NCBI RefSeq assembly: GCF_017676365.1
Contig: NZ_JADKMA010000006.1
Location: 1 to 64,000 of the forward strand
Reading direction: 5' to 3'
DNA length: 64,000 bases
Origin: Streptomyces oryzae
GTDB lineage: Bacteria > Actinomycetota > Actinomycetes > Streptomycetales > Streptomycetaceae
Part shown: positions 8,655 to 17,814 of the stretch, in pieces
Layout of the letters: every line of letters starts with the position of its first letter
Numbering within the stretch: the first letter of the stretch is position 1
Notes under the pieces: generated by a model
What the model was told of the DNA's origin: nothing
The model's database searches: none
Seen by the model: the letters and a program-made list of their open reading frames with translations, nothing else
Position numbers and translations under genes: made by a program

Positions 8655-10157
8655 TCAGTCCTCGGGCGTCTCCTGGCTGACGACGATCTCCCGTTTGAGG
8701 ATCTTGCCCGTCGCTCCCTTGGGGAGCGCTTCGGCGAACGTGACGATCCGGGGGTATTTGTAGGCAGCTACTCGCTGTCTGACGTGGTCACGTATCTGCT
8801 CAGCTGTGGCCTGGGCACCATCCCGGAGAGCCACGACGGCCGCTACCTCCTCTCCATGGACCTCGTGCGGGACGCCGACGACGGCGGCCTCGGCGACATC
8901 TGGGTGTTCGTAGAGCACTTCCTCGATCTCACGTGGGTAGACGTTGTATCCGCCGCGGATGATGAGGTCCTTCTTCCGGTCGACGATGAAGTAGTAGCCG
9001 TCCTCGTCAGCACGTGCGAGATCCCCACTGTGGAACCACCCGTCCCGGATGGCTTCTGCGGTTGCGTCCGGACGGCTCCAGTAGCCCTTCATGACATTCT
9101 CACCGCGGATCGCGATCTCACCGACTTCGCCCGGCCCGGCCGTGGTGCCGTCGTCCGCGACGAGCTTGAGTTCGACACCTCGGATGGGGAGCCCGATGGA
9201 ACCGGCCTTGCGTGGCCGATCCGGAAGGTTGAAGGACGCAACCGGCGAAGTCTCCGAGAGCCCATAGCCCTCCAGCACAGTGACACCGAATTCGCGCTCG
9301 AAGTTGTGCAGCACTTCGACTGGCAGAGAGGCACCGCCGGAAACGGCCAGGCGAAGCCCGGAGAGGTCGTAGTCATCGGGGACCCCGGCACCGAGCAGGG
9401 CCGTGTACATCGTGGGGACGCCCAGGAAAATGGTGACCCTGTCCCGGTGCATGATCTCGAGCGCCTTGTCCGGCTGGAACCGCTGCAACAAGCTCAGGGT
9501 GGCGCCAGTAGCGACGGCGGTGTTGAGGGCACAGGTCTGCCCGAACGCGTGGAACATTGGCAGCCCGCCGAACAGTACGTCGTTCGGTCCGACGTGGAGC
9601 AGTGTCTCGGCCGCGGTGACCGCATTGGTCATCAGGTTGTGGTGGGTCAGCGCGGCGCCCTTCGGCGCTCCTGTCGTGCCCGAGGTGTAGAGGATCACGG
9701 CAGTGTCGTCCTGCGCCCGGTCCGCGACTTCGGGCACGGGTTCGGTGGCTTGCATCAGGGCGTCAAACGTGGCATCCGTGATCAGACATTCGACTCCGGT
9801 CTCGGCTGCCGCCTTCGCGGCCTCGTACCCGAAGGGCGGGAAGGCCAGTACGATCGCGGCCCCTGAATCCTGAAGGGCGAACGCGATTTCGCGAGCCTTC
9901 CACAACGGATTCATCGGCACCGCGATGCCGCCGAAGCGGAGAATGCCGTAGTACGCGACCAGGAAATCGGTGACGTTGGGCATGACCAACGCCACGCGGT
10001 CGCCGGGGCGGACGCCCTTGGCTCGCAGCAACGTGGCGATCCGGGCGCTGGTGTCGTTCAGTTGGGCGTAGGTGAGCACACGGTCGTCCTGGCGGACGGC
10101 GATGTGTTCACCGTCCGCCCAAGCCGATTCGGTCAGGAATGTCACGAGATTACTCAT
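8655..10157 (-). CDS. long-chain-fatty-acid/acyl-CoA ligase (500 aa)
   Basis: An AMP-forming acyl-CoA synthetase of the ANL superfamily. It carries the P-loop-like motif YTSGTTGAPKG near residue 170, the GYGLSETSP motif near 305, the hinge aspartate and lysines in DGYYFIVDRKKDLIIRGG near 390-405, and the C-terminal catalytic lysine in PKGATGKILKRE near 485. It would activate a carboxylic acid with ATP and CoA; length is normal for a medium/long-chain or aryl ligase. The ATG at 10157 has AGGGGA upstream and is preferred over an in-frame start 39 bases further out. It is oriented away from the AraC-BKACE operon and could supply CoA thioesters to the same pathway. Confidence 0.9.
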   Translation of the reverse strand: MSNLVTFLTESAWADGEHIAVRQDDRVLTYAQLNDTSARIATLLRAKGVRPGDRVALVMPNVTDFLVAYYGILRFGGIAVPMNPLWKAREIAFALQDSGAAIVLAFPPFGYEAAKAAAETGVECLITDATFDALMQATEPVPEVADRAQDDTAVILYTSGTTGAPKGAALTHHNLMTNAVTAAETLLHVGPNDVLFGGLPMFHAFGQTCALNTAVATGATLSLLQRFQPDKALEIMHRDRVTIFLGVPTMYTALLGAGVPDDYDLSGLRLAVSGGASLPVEVLHNFEREFGVTVLEGYGLSETSPVASFNLPDRPRKAGSIGLPIRGVELKLVADDGTTAGPGEVGEIAIRGENVMKGYWSRPDATAEAIRDGWFHSGDLARADEDGYYFIVDRKKDLIIRGGYNVYPREIEEVLYEHPDVAEAAVVGVPHEVHGEEVAAVVALRDGAQATAEQIRDHVRQRVAAYKYPRIVTFAEALPKGATGKILKREIVVSQETPED

Positions 10158-10249
10158 GTGGTTTTCCCCTGATCTGGGCGATTGACGGTCAGTCACCGAG
10201 GGCGGCGGGAGCCAGCAAGGCTCGGCGATCCTGTTGCCGCGATCACGTG

Positions 10250-10776
10250 GCGCTTCCGCTCAGGCTGACGAAGTCCTCAAACTCCGTGCGGGAGTGCAGC
10301 ACTGCATGATTGCGAATGGCAGCCTTGCTCTGGTCTGGTAGCCGCGCGTTGCGGGATCTGCCGTGCTGCGGCCGGTGTCCCGCGTGACCGAGCATGTGGA
10401 CCTGCGGCGTTCTTCGAAACAGGGGACACCCAGGTGCCGGCCCGGTCCCCGGAAGACCGCGCCGGCATTCCCTGCTGTAGCGCTCGCTGTGCCGCTCGAC
10501 CGGAATGCGTTTGACGAGCACGAAGCCACGGCCGTTCTCCAGTACGCCGGCGACGCGTTCCATTTCGCCGGCCAGGGTCGGCAGCGGAAAGTCGTCGGCC
10601 GCCCAGCAGCAGCGGAAGGCTTCGCTCACGCGCCGCGCGCAGGACCGCTTCGAGTTCGCGGGTCTGCGTCGGGGAAGGCCGCAGAACCCACTCGCACGAG
10701 TCCGCCAGGTCTGGGCCGTTCCACACGGACGGCCCGGTGCAGGGCGGGCGCGCAACACGCTGAACACGCTCGTCAT
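10250..10776 (-). pseudogene. TauD/TfdA-like dioxygenase, N-terminal part, frameshifted
   Basis: Combined frames give WNGPDLADSCEWVLRPSP, TRELEAVLRAARE, DDFPLPTLAGEMERVAGVL and ENGRGFVLVKRIPVERHSER, then LGVPVSQN-like and LGHVRDTGRSTDDP-like segments, ending near RARLPF. This is the N-terminal third of an Fe(II)/2-oxoglutarate dioxygenase of the TauD/TfdA type. The sequence stops just before the metal-binding H-x-D motif and has at least three frameshifts, so it is dead. It is upstream of the intact acyl-CoA ligase on the same strand and may once have been its operon partner. Confidence 0.7.
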
Positions 10777-11132
10777 GGTGGCCTCTCAGGGTCGGATGCC
10801 CACTCCGCTGGATGTGCGTGCGGTTTTTCTCCGGGCTGGGGCCGGAAACTTAGACCGCCCTTTACCTTTCGTCGCGGAAGAACTCGCTTCCGCAGCACGG
10901 TCCTTGCGCCAAGAGGCCGGTGATCCGCATGGGATCCGCCGGCGTTTTCCAGGGGTGGTCAACGGGTTGAACAGTTTGCCATGGTGTTCTTGTCGATTTC
11001 CGATCGGCTGGGACTCCGAATCCAGGGGCGAGCTCCAGCGCAGTGGTGCAACGCTAGGTCACGGCTTGGGTCATCGCTTGACTTGACGTGACAGGTCACT
11101 TATCACTTGGGGACAGAGCCCTGGAGTGCGCT
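10777..11132. promoter_or_regulatory. upstream region of the AraC gene with a palindrome
   Basis: This 356-base gap has no recognisable gene. Just before the AraC-type gene lies GTGACAGGTCAC (11088-11099), two 5-base arms around two bases, about 33 bases ahead of the start codon; together with the nearby CTTGACTTGACG it may form the promoter/operator. This is positional inference only. Confidence 0.4.
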
Positions 11133-12155
11133 ATGAAGCCTCTTGTCCGCAATGCCGCGCTGAGCAGCTACATCGAGGTCAGCCAGTCGCTCGGGATCGA
11201 CCCGCGGTCCCTGATGAAACGCGTGGGCCTGGACCCCGTCGGCCTCGCGGTCCAGGACAGATGGATCTCCGGCGTGGCCGTGACCCAGCTGCTGGAGCTG
11301 TCGGCGGCGGCCTCACGCCGCGAGGACTTCGGCCTGCTCCTCGCCGAGCGCCGACGCTTCTCCAACCTGGGCCCCATCAGCTTGGTCGTACGTGAAGAAC
11401 CAGATGTTCGCAGTGCGATCGAGCTTCTTGTCCGCCACGAGTACATGTACAACGAGATGCTCCATAGCCGGCTCTCCGAGGCGAGGGGTCTGGGCACGCT
11501 CAAGGTGAGCCTGGAGGTCGGTGAGGTCATGGCGGCCCGCCAAGGCATCGAGCTGACCGTGGGCGCTTTCCACCAGATACTCCGCGGATTCCTCGGTTCT
11601 CGCTGGCAGCCGGTTTCCGTGTGTTTCACACACGGCGCTCCAGCGGATGCGGGGACCCACCAGCGCATTTTCGGTCCCGTGGTGGAATTCGACCGGGAAT
11701 TCAACGGAATCGTCTTCTACGCGAACGATCTCAACGCGCCCAACCCCATGTCCGACCCGCTGCTGCGGACCTACGCCAGGCAGTATTTCGATTCCATCGC
11801 AGTCTCGAGGGACACGACCGTGCTCGACCGCGTGCGCGATCTGATCGAAGTCCTGCTGCCGACCGGGCGCTGTTCGATCGAGCAGGTCGCATGCAGCCTC
11901 GGCGTCGACCGGAGGACCGTCCACCGGCACCTGTCGGCCTCGGGCGAGACGTTCTCCTCCCTCCTCAATATGACGCGTACCCAGCTCGCGGAGCAGCTCG
12001 TGGCCAACCCGCGCCGTTCGTTGACGGAGATCTCCGAACTGCTCGGGTTCTCCGCACCAAGCGCCTTCTCGCGCTGGTTCAGCGAGCGGTTCGGTTGCAG
12101 CCCGCGGGAGTGGCGCAACCGCAGGGCCAGGCAGCAGCCCTGCACGGAGGAATGA
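11133..12155 (+). CDS. AraC-family transcriptional regulator (340 aa)
   Basis: The N-terminal part (about 1-210) matches the arabinose-binding-like domain found in OruR/ArgR-type AraC proteins, with ISLVVREEPDVRSAIELLV and a segment around VCFTHGAPAD. The C-terminal part (about 230-335) has two helix-turn-helix motifs: SIEQVACSLGVDRRTVHRHL and LTEISELLGFSAPSAFSRWF, ending in CSPREWR, the AraC signature. The ATG at 11133 follows CTGGAG. It precedes the BKACE operon on the same strand by 310 bases and is the obvious candidate activator of it, sensing a pathway substrate. Confidence 0.92.
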   Translation: MKPLVRNAALSSYIEVSQSLGIDPRSLMKRVGLDPVGLAVQDRWISGVAVTQLLELSAAASRREDFGLLLAERRRFSNLGPISLVVREEPDVRSAIELLVRHEYMYNEMLHSRLSEARGLGTLKVSLEVGEVMAARQGIELTVGAFHQILRGFLGSRWQPVSVCFTHGAPADAGTHQRIFGPVVEFDREFNGIVFYANDLNAPNPMSDPLLRTYARQYFDSIAVSRDTTVLDRVRDLIEVLLPTGRCSIEQVACSLGVDRRTVHRHLSASGETFSSLLNMTRTQLAEQLVANPRRSLTEISELLGFSAPSAFSRWFSERFGCSPREWRNRRARQQPCTEE

Positions 12156-12465
12156 CCGCCGGCGGTCCCCCACCGCCCTGGTCCCCAACTGATAAGTCAT
12201 CTGTCACCAGCGGTTAAGCAACCTCGGCTGTCGGCACTTAACGTTGCAATACCGCAAGGGAGACCGTCGGCCTACGAAGCCGAGCAGGACCCCTGCCCGA
12301 GGCCGCATCTTCCCGGCACCCGCTGATGTGTCCGGGCTGTCCAGCGCGAGCCCGGGGCCCCGTCTGCACTCTCACACACCACTCCTCGCCGAGCCTCCCA
12401 GGCCCCGCATCGAAGGCAGCGATGCGTACAGCGAGTGAAACCCCGTCCGACAAAGGAGATGGACC
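12156..12465. promoter_or_regulatory. probable promoter/operator region of the BKACE operon
   Basis: There is no gene in this 310-base gap between the regulator and the operon. It contains GTTAAG (12213-12218) and its exact reverse complement CTTAAC (12237-12242), 18 bases apart, an arrangement plausible for an AraC-type activator binding region. The last bases, AAAGGAG before the GTG at 12466, are a strong ribosome-binding site. Confidence 0.4.
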
Positions 12466-13524
12466 GTGCACTTCTTCGACGACTCCCTGTATCCGGAGAA
12501 CCAGGAGAAGCTGGTCATCCAGGCCGCGCCCTACGGGCCGGAGTGGCTTCCCGGCGACGCCGACGACCTCCCGCTCACCATGGACGAGCATGTGCAGGCG
12601 GCGGTCGACTGCTACAACGCCGGCGCCACGGTGTTGCACATTCATGTGCGCGAGTTGGACGGTCACGGCTCCAAGCGCCTCTCCATGTTCAACGAACTGA
12701 TAGCCCGACTGCGCGAAGCCGTGCCGGATATGGTCCTCCAGATCGGGGGCTCGATCTCCTTCGCCCCCGAGGACGAGGGGGCCGACGCCAAGTGGCTCAG
12801 CTACGACACCCGCCACATGCTGGCCGAGATCACCCCCAGGCCGGACCAGGTCACCATCGCGATCAACACCAACCAGATGAACATCGTCGAGCTCTTCGAC
12901 GACGAGGACATCGAGGGCACCTCGATCGCCAAACCGGCTTACTACAAGGCCTACCGGGACATGGTGGTCGAGGCCGGACCGGACTTCTACCTCGAACACC
13001 TCGAGCGGCTCCGCGGCAACGACATCCAGCCGCACTTCCAACTGGCCAACCTGGCACAACTGGAGACCGTGGAACGGCTGATCCGCAAAGGCGTCTACAG
13101 CGGGCCGCTGATACTCAACTACGTCGCCATCGGCGGTGGGTTCGCCGGCCGGCACCCGGCCGACCTGATCGAGTTCGTCCGCCGTGTCCCGGATGGCGCC
13201 GTGCTCACCATCGAGGCCTCCATGCGCGCGGTGGCGCCGATGAACGCGATCGGCATCGCCCTGGGCACGCACGTACGAGTGGGCAACGAGGACAACCTGT
13301 GGCGGCACAAGGGCGAGCGGATGTCGTCCGTGGAGCAGGTCGAGCAGATGGTCCGGATCTCGGAGGCGCTCGGCCGGGAGATCGCCACCGGGCAGGAGGC
13401 GAGGGGAATCTACAAGATCGGCGAATGGTATTCGGGCGCTGACGAGACTCTGGCCCACCTCGGCATGGTGCCCAACCGCCGCCCTGGCCGACGCGGCTCC
13501 ATGCTGCGCGACGTCAAGCGCTGA
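12466..13524 (+). CDS. BKACE-family beta-keto acid cleavage enzyme (DUF849, 352 aa)
   Basis: Members of this family (3-keto-5-aminohexanoate cleavage enzyme and relatives) condense a beta-keto acid with acetyl-CoA and split it to acetoacetate and a new acyl-CoA. The sequence shows the zinc-binding HIHVRE motif near residue 62, an LQIGGSISF strand, the NYVAIGGGFAG block near 230 and TIEASMRAVAPMNAIGIALG near 255, in the usual order and length. The GTG start is set by AAAGGAG. It is the first gene of a five-gene operon with an NADPH:quinone-oxidoreductase-like enzyme, a TauD-type dioxygenase, an MFS transporter and a hydrolase. The identity of the keto acid is not visible; carnitine-like or hydroxylated acids are possible. 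Confidence 0.88.
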   Translation: MHFFDDSLYPENQEKLVIQAAPYGPEWLPGDADDLPLTMDEHVQAAVDCYNAGATVLHIHVRELDGHGSKRLSMFNELIARLREAVPDMVLQIGGSISFAPEDEGADAKWLSYDTRHMLAEITPRPDQVTIAINTNQMNIVELFDDEDIEGTSIAKPAYYKAYRDMVVEAGPDFYLEHLERLRGNDIQPHFQLANLAQLETVERLIRKGVYSGPLILNYVAIGGGFAGRHPADLIEFVRRVPDGAVLTIEASMRAVAPMNAIGIALGTHVRVGNEDNLWRHKGERMSSVEQVEQMVRISEALGREIATGQEARGIYKIGEWYSGADETLAHLGMVPNRRPGRRGSMLRDVKR

Positions 13525-13631
13525 CCTGCATCCAACGAGTGGGCGGTCGCGGAACCGGCACGGCAGCCATCCAGCCGATCGGAGCCGGCTCACGACCGCC
13601 GCCACCCCACCCCGAGCGAACGGAGCAGGTC

Positions 13632-14603
13632 ATGGCACACGCCATTCGCTTCCACGCAACCGGTGGCCCCGACGTCCTGCGGTGGGAGACCACCGACGTC
13701 GGCGCCCCGGGCCCCGGCGAGGTGCGCATCCGGCACATCGCCGTCGGACTCAACTTCGCCGACACCTACTTCCGCACCGGGCTGTATCCGGCTCCGCTGC
13801 CCGCGGGGCTCGGGGTTGAGGCTTCCGGCGTGGTCGAAGCCGCGGGCGAGGGCGTGGTCCACGTCGCCGAGGGCGACCGTGTGACCTACACGGGCAGCCC
13901 TCTGGGCGCTTACAGCACGGAACGCGTCATGCCCGCGGATTCGCTGATCAGGCTGCCCGACAAGATCAGCTGCGAGACCGCCGCCGCTATGACCATGCGC
14001 GGCCTGACCTCGGCCTACCTGTTGCGCCGGATCCACCCGCTGCAGTCCGGCGACACCGTACTGCTCCACGCGGCAGCGGGCGGAGTCGGCCTCATCGTCT
14101 CCCAGTGGGCGAAACTGCTCGGCATCACGGTGATCGGCACAGTCTCCAGCGAGGAGAAGGCCGAGATCGCGCGTGCCCACGGATGCGAGCACATCATCTA
14201 CTACCGACGCGAAGACGTGGCCGAGCGGGTGCGCGAACTGACCGACGGAAAGGGTGTCCCGGTCGTCTTCGACAGCGTAGGCAAGGACACGATCGCCGGC
14301 TCGATGGCCTCGCTGCAGCGCCGCGGACTGCTGGTGTGCTTCGGTACGGCCTCCGGAGTCCCGCCGCTCGACGCCATGCAACTCGCCATCCACGGCTCGC
14401 TGTTCGTGACCCGGCCCGCGCTGGCCGACTACATCGCCGAGCCCGCGGAGCGGGGCGCCCTGGCCGGTGAACTGTTCGGCCACGTCGCGTCCGGACGCAT
14501 CAAGATCGAAATCAATCAGCGCTACGCCCTTCAGGACGCGGTACAAGCACACCGCGACCTCGAAGCAGGACGCACCACGGGATCTTCCGTATTCGTCCTC
14601 TGA
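13632..14603 (+). CDS. quinone oxidoreductase-like zinc-free MDR enzyme (323 aa)
   Basis: A medium-chain dehydrogenase/reductase of the QOR (zeta-crystallin) group. It has the N-terminal NFADTYFRTGLYP motif, the GLGVEASGVVEAAGEGV segment, the nucleotide-binding AAAGGVGLIVSQWAK near residue 150 and a C-terminal NQRYALQDAVQAHRDLE block typical of QOR. The structural and catalytic zinc cysteines of alcohol dehydrogenases are absent, so it is a NADPH-linked reductase of quinones or enones. The ATG at 13632 follows GGAGCAGG, 107 bases after the BKACE stop. Within the operon it may reduce or oxidise an intermediate before or after BKACE cleavage. Confidence 0.9.
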   Translation: MAHAIRFHATGGPDVLRWETTDVGAPGPGEVRIRHIAVGLNFADTYFRTGLYPAPLPAGLGVEASGVVEAAGEGVVHVAEGDRVTYTGSPLGAYSTERVMPADSLIRLPDKISCETAAAMTMRGLTSAYLLRRIHPLQSGDTVLLHAAAGGVGLIVSQWAKLLGITVIGTVSSEEKAEIARAHGCEHIIYYRREDVAERVRELTDGKGVPVVFDSVGKDTIAGSMASLQRRGLLVCFGTASGVPPLDAMQLAIHGSLFVTRPALADYIAEPAERGALAGELFGHVASGRIKIEINQRYALQDAVQAHRDLEAGRTTGSSVFVL

Positions 14604-14653
14604 GCACACCGCGCCCCGAACATCACGGCACGCCACACTCAGGAGTGAGCACC

Positions 14654-15571
14654 ATGGCCAAGACTGTCCACCCGAGGGGAGACGCGCCCGCCCTGGTGCG
14701 TCCCGACGTCCGACGCACCTCAATCACAGTTGAGCCGCTGACCTGCACCATCGGCGCCGAGCTCTTCGGCGCGAATCTCGGCGTCGCCGCGCGCGACGAC
14801 GACCTGTTCGCCGCGATCAAGCAGTTGCTGTTGCGGTACAAGGTCCTCTTCCTGCGAGACCAGGACATCACCCGCGCGGAGCACGTTGCCTTTGCCGCAC
14901 GCTTCGGTCTGCTGGAGGACCATCCGGTACTCGGCGGCGACCCGGACCACCCGGGGCTGGTCCGCATCTACAAAGACCTGGACAGCAAGCCCGAGCACTA
15001 CGAGAACGCACTCCACTGCGACGGCACCTGGCGCGAATGCCCGCCCATGGGCGCCGTACTGCGCTGCGTGGAAACTCCCGACGTGGGAGGGGACACGATC
15101 TGGGTCAACATGGCTGAGGCCTACCGCAGGCTGCCGGAGCACATCAAGACGCAGATCTCAGGGCTGCGCGCACGGCACAGCGTCGAGGCGAGCTTCGGTG
15201 CCGTCATGCCGACCGAGCAGCGGCACAAGCTCAAGGCCCAGTACCCGGACGCGGAGCATCCGGTGGTGCGGACCCACCCGGAGACCGGCGAGCAGGTCCT
15301 GTTCGTCAATGCCTTCACCACACACTTCGTCAACCACCACACGCCCGAGAACGTGCGATTCGGCCAGGACCACGCACCCGGGGCGGGCAACCTCCTCAAC
15401 TACCTGATCAGCCAGGCCGCGATCCCCGAGTACCAGGTGCGCTGGCGCTGGCAGAAGAACAGCTTCGCCATCTGGGACAACCGCTCAACTCAGCACTACG
15501 CCGTCCAGGACTACTGGCCCGCCGTCCGCAAGATGGAGCGCGCCGGAATCATCGGCGACAGCCCCTTCTGA
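14654..15571 (+). CDS. TauD/TfdA-family Fe(II)/2-oxoglutarate dioxygenase (305 aa)
   Basis: The fold signature is complete: KVLFLRDQDITRAEHVAFAA near residue 60-80, the iron-binding H-x-D in NALHCDGTW near 120, GGDTIWVNMAEAY near 145, THPETGEQVLFVN near 205-215, and the distal histidine with the 2-oxoglutarate-binding arginine in WDNRSTQHYAVQDY and PAVRKMERAGI. The ATG at 14654 is preferred because AGGAG lies eight bases before it; an in-frame GTG at 14645 overlaps that site. Such enzymes hydroxylate acids or remove sulfonate/amine groups. Being in the BKACE operon, it probably hydroxylates or cleaves the growth substrate. It is not the same gene as the broken TauD-like copy at 10.2-10.8 kb. 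Confidence 0.92.
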   Translation: MAKTVHPRGDAPALVRPDVRRTSITVEPLTCTIGAELFGANLGVAARDDDLFAAIKQLLLRYKVLFLRDQDITRAEHVAFAARFGLLEDHPVLGGDPDHPGLVRIYKDLDSKPEHYENALHCDGTWRECPPMGAVLRCVETPDVGGDTIWVNMAEAYRRLPEHIKTQISGLRARHSVEASFGAVMPTEQRHKLKAQYPDAEHPVVRTHPETGEQVLFVNAFTTHFVNHHTPENVRFGQDHAPGAGNLLNYLISQAAIPEYQVRWRWQKNSFAIWDNRSTQHYAVQDYWPAVRKMERAGIIGDSPF

Positions 15572-15604
15572 ACCCCGGGGCCGGAGACAAGAAAGGTGGT
15601 GCCG

Positions 15605-16936
15605 ATGGGTCTTCACGCTGCCGACATGAGAGTGCCGGGAACGTCTCCCGCAGAACCGGCTGTATCCCGCGGGTATGCCTGGCTGGTGTTCGCCCTGAGT
15701 TTCGGGCTTCTGCTGTCGGACTACATGTCGCGGCAGGTCCTCAACGCGGTCTTTCCGCTCCTGAGGGCGGAGTGGCTCCTGTCCGACGCCCAGTTGGGTT
15801 CCCTCAGCGGCATCGTGGCCCTGATGGTGGGGGTGCTCACCTTCCCCTTGTCGCTGCTGGCGGACCGCTGGGGCCGAGTCAAGAGCCTCGTTGCCGCCGC
15901 GACGGTGTGGAGCCTGGCGACCCTGGGCTGCGCCGTGTCGGCAAGCTACGGCCAGATGTTCCTGGGGCGGTTCATGGTCGGTGTCGGAGAAGCGGCCTAC
16001 GGCAGCGTCGGCATCGCAGTGGTCCTCAGCATCTTCCCTGTCACACTGCGGGCCACGCTCTCCGGCGCCTTCATCGGCGGAGGCGCCTTCGGATCCGTGC
16101 TGGGCGTGTCGATCGGCGGAGTCGTCGCCCAGCACCTGGGATGGCGCTGGGCGTTCGGCGTCATGGGGCTCTTCGGGCTTGTACTGGCCACCCTGTACGC
16201 CCTCGTGGTCAGAGAGAAGCGGCTGAGTCCGTCCACCGGCCGTCGTCGCGGCGCACCCGGCGAACGGGCTCCGGTCCGCGCCCTGCTGCCGCGACTGTTC
16301 TCCTCGGTCTCCGTCATCTGCGCCTACGTCGGCAGCGGCCTGCAGATGTTCATCACGATGGCTCTTCTCGCCTGGATGCCCAGCTTCCTCAACCGCTACT
16401 ACGCCATGCCTCCCGCCAAGGCGGGCCTGGTTGCCGGAGGCTTCGCACTGATCACCGGTATCGGCATGGTCGGGGGCGGGATCGTTGCGGACCGCCTCAG
16501 TCGGACAGTCGGCGCCCGGAAGTGGACCGTCGCGATCTCCTGCAGCCTCGGGACGCTGGCGCTGCTGACGGTCGGATTCCAGCTGCCGGCCGGACCGCTG
16601 CAACTCGTACTGATCGGCGCCGGGACCCTGCTTTCCAATTCGACTGCCGGACCGGCAGCCGCCATGGTCGCGAATCTGACGCCCGCCGCCATCGCAGCGA
16701 CGGCCATGGCCACGCTCACCCTCGCCAACAGCCTGCTCGGGCTTGCCCCGGGACCTGCCGTCACAGGCATGCTCGCCGACCACATGGGCCTGCTGAGCGC
16801 ACTCCAAGTGGTCCCGCTGGTCGCCGCCGTCGCCGGTGCAGCCTTCGTCATCGGCAAGCGGTACTACGAGAAGGACCTGTGCCGCATCGGGCTCCTCCCC
16901 GACGTGGCGCTCGGAACCCCGGAGCCGCAACCATGA
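15605..16936 (+). CDS. MFS transporter (443 aa)
   Basis: A 12-helix major facilitator protein. The first helix carries FALSFGLLLSDYMSRQVL, a pattern seen in aromatic-acid/organic-acid importers, and motif A appears as LADRWGRVKSL between helices 2 and 3. A second motif-A-like loop (VADRLSRTVGARKW) follows helix 8. The ATG at 15605 has GAAAGGTGG upstream; GTG codons at 15596 and 15599 overlap it. Its stop overlaps the start of the next gene (ATGA). It is likely the uptake system for the substrate of the BKACE pathway, since the operon has no other transporter. Confidence 0.92.
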   Translation: MGLHAADMRVPGTSPAEPAVSRGYAWLVFALSFGLLLSDYMSRQVLNAVFPLLRAEWLLSDAQLGSLSGIVALMVGVLTFPLSLLADRWGRVKSLVAAATVWSLATLGCAVSASYGQMFLGRFMVGVGEAAYGSVGIAVVLSIFPVTLRATLSGAFIGGGAFGSVLGVSIGGVVAQHLGWRWAFGVMGLFGLVLATLYALVVREKRLSPSTGRRRGAPGERAPVRALLPRLFSSVSVICAYVGSGLQMFITMALLAWMPSFLNRYYAMPPAKAGLVAGGFALITGIGMVGGGIVADRLSRTVGARKWTVAISCSLGTLALLTVGFQLPAGPLQLVLIGAGTLLSNSTAGPAAAMVANLTPAAIAATAMATLTLANSLLGLAPGPAVTGMLADHMGLLSALQVVPLVAAVAGAAFVIGKRYYEKDLCRIGLLPDVALGTPEPQP

Positions 16937-17505
16937 GCCTCACCGCCTCAACGACGGTCGTGATCGTCCCCGGACTACGCGATCGTGTGCCGGACCACTG
17001 GCAGACCATCCTCGCGGACAAGATCGCGAACGCCCGCACCATTCCGCCGCTGACCCACGACCGGCTGAGCCGCGACGCCCAGATTTCCGCACTCGACGAC
17101 GTGCTGTCGGACATCTCAGGACCGGTCGTAATCGTTGCCCACAGTGCCGGGGTGATGACCACGGCACACTGGGCTCGACGACACAGCCGCCCGGTCAATG
17201 GCGCACTGCTCGCGGCGCCGCCCGACTTCGACAATCCGCTGCCGCCCGGCTACCCCACTCCGGAGACGCTGCGCGAAAACGGCTGGACGCCCGTGCCTCG
17301 GACACCCCTGGCCTTCCCCAGCATCGTCGCGGCGAGCACGAACGACCCCCTGGCAGCCTTTCATCGCGTCGCCGATCTCGCCCGCGATTGGGGAAGCCGC
17401 TTGGAGGAACTCGGCCCGGTCGGACACCTCAACCCTGCCTCCGGCTACGGCGAATGGCATCAAGCACAAGAGTTCGTCCGAGAGCTCAGCCTGGGTTTCG
17501 TCTGA
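16933..17505 (+). CDS. RBBP9/YdeN-family alpha/beta hydrolase (190 aa)
   Basis: A short serine hydrolase of the RBBP9/YdeN group: VVIVPGLRDRVPDHWQ at the N-terminus, the nucleophile motif VAHSAGVM near residue 70, a PPDFDNP acid-loop region near 97-103, and a C-terminal GHLNPASGYGEW block holding the catalytic histidine near 165. The family cleaves small esters or amides. Translation is coupled to the MFS gene through an ATGA overlap, so it is the last gene of the BKACE operon. It might release the acid substrate from an ester or amide precursor; that role is inferred. Confidence 0.88.
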   Translation: MSLTASTTVVIVPGLRDRVPDHWQTILADKIANARTIPPLTHDRLSRDAQISALDDVLSDISGPVVIVAHSAGVMTTAHWARRHSRPVNGALLAAPPDFDNPLPPGYPTPETLRENGWTPVPRTPLAFPSIVAASTNDPLAAFHRVADLARDWGSRLEELGPVGHLNPASGYGEWHQAQEFVRELSLGFV

Positions 17506-17509
17506 CGCG

Positions 17510-17730
17510 GCCTGCCGGGCTTCTGCGTCGGGTCCGGTCCTCGGCGCCGTCCTGGCCCTCGCGGCGACGGGAGGTGCCTTCCGGCCGGACGGGGCGGTGC
17601 GCTTCCGGCCTTCTACGGCCCCGGCCTCTACAGCCTGGGCACGGCGGAACCGGTGTTCGTCCTGCTCGGCGTCCTCTTCCTGGCGTTCGACGGCACTCCG
17701 CGCTGCCGTCACCGACGGAGTGGAAGCGGA
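17510..17730 (+). pseudogene. possible membrane-protein remnant
   Basis: After the operon, two frames give VLGAVLALAATGGAF and, shifted, LYSLGTAEPVFVLLGVLFLAF, hydrophobic segments that read like pieces of a small integral membrane protein broken by a frameshift. No start with a ribosome-binding site is seen. The rest of the gap to 17815 is without features. Confidence 0.3.
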
Positions 17731-17814
17731 ATCCGCCTGGGGAGAACCCGCCCATCCCCTGGGCCCCCGGAGGTCCAGGGCTGGTCGACGGTGATGGTGC
17801 GGACGCAGTCCCTG

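Noticed and set aside
15772-16930. An open frame in another reading of the MFS gene
   Set aside because: It overlaps the MFS gene in another frame, is arginine-rich, and only becomes meaningful where it enters the true hydrolase frame at 16933.
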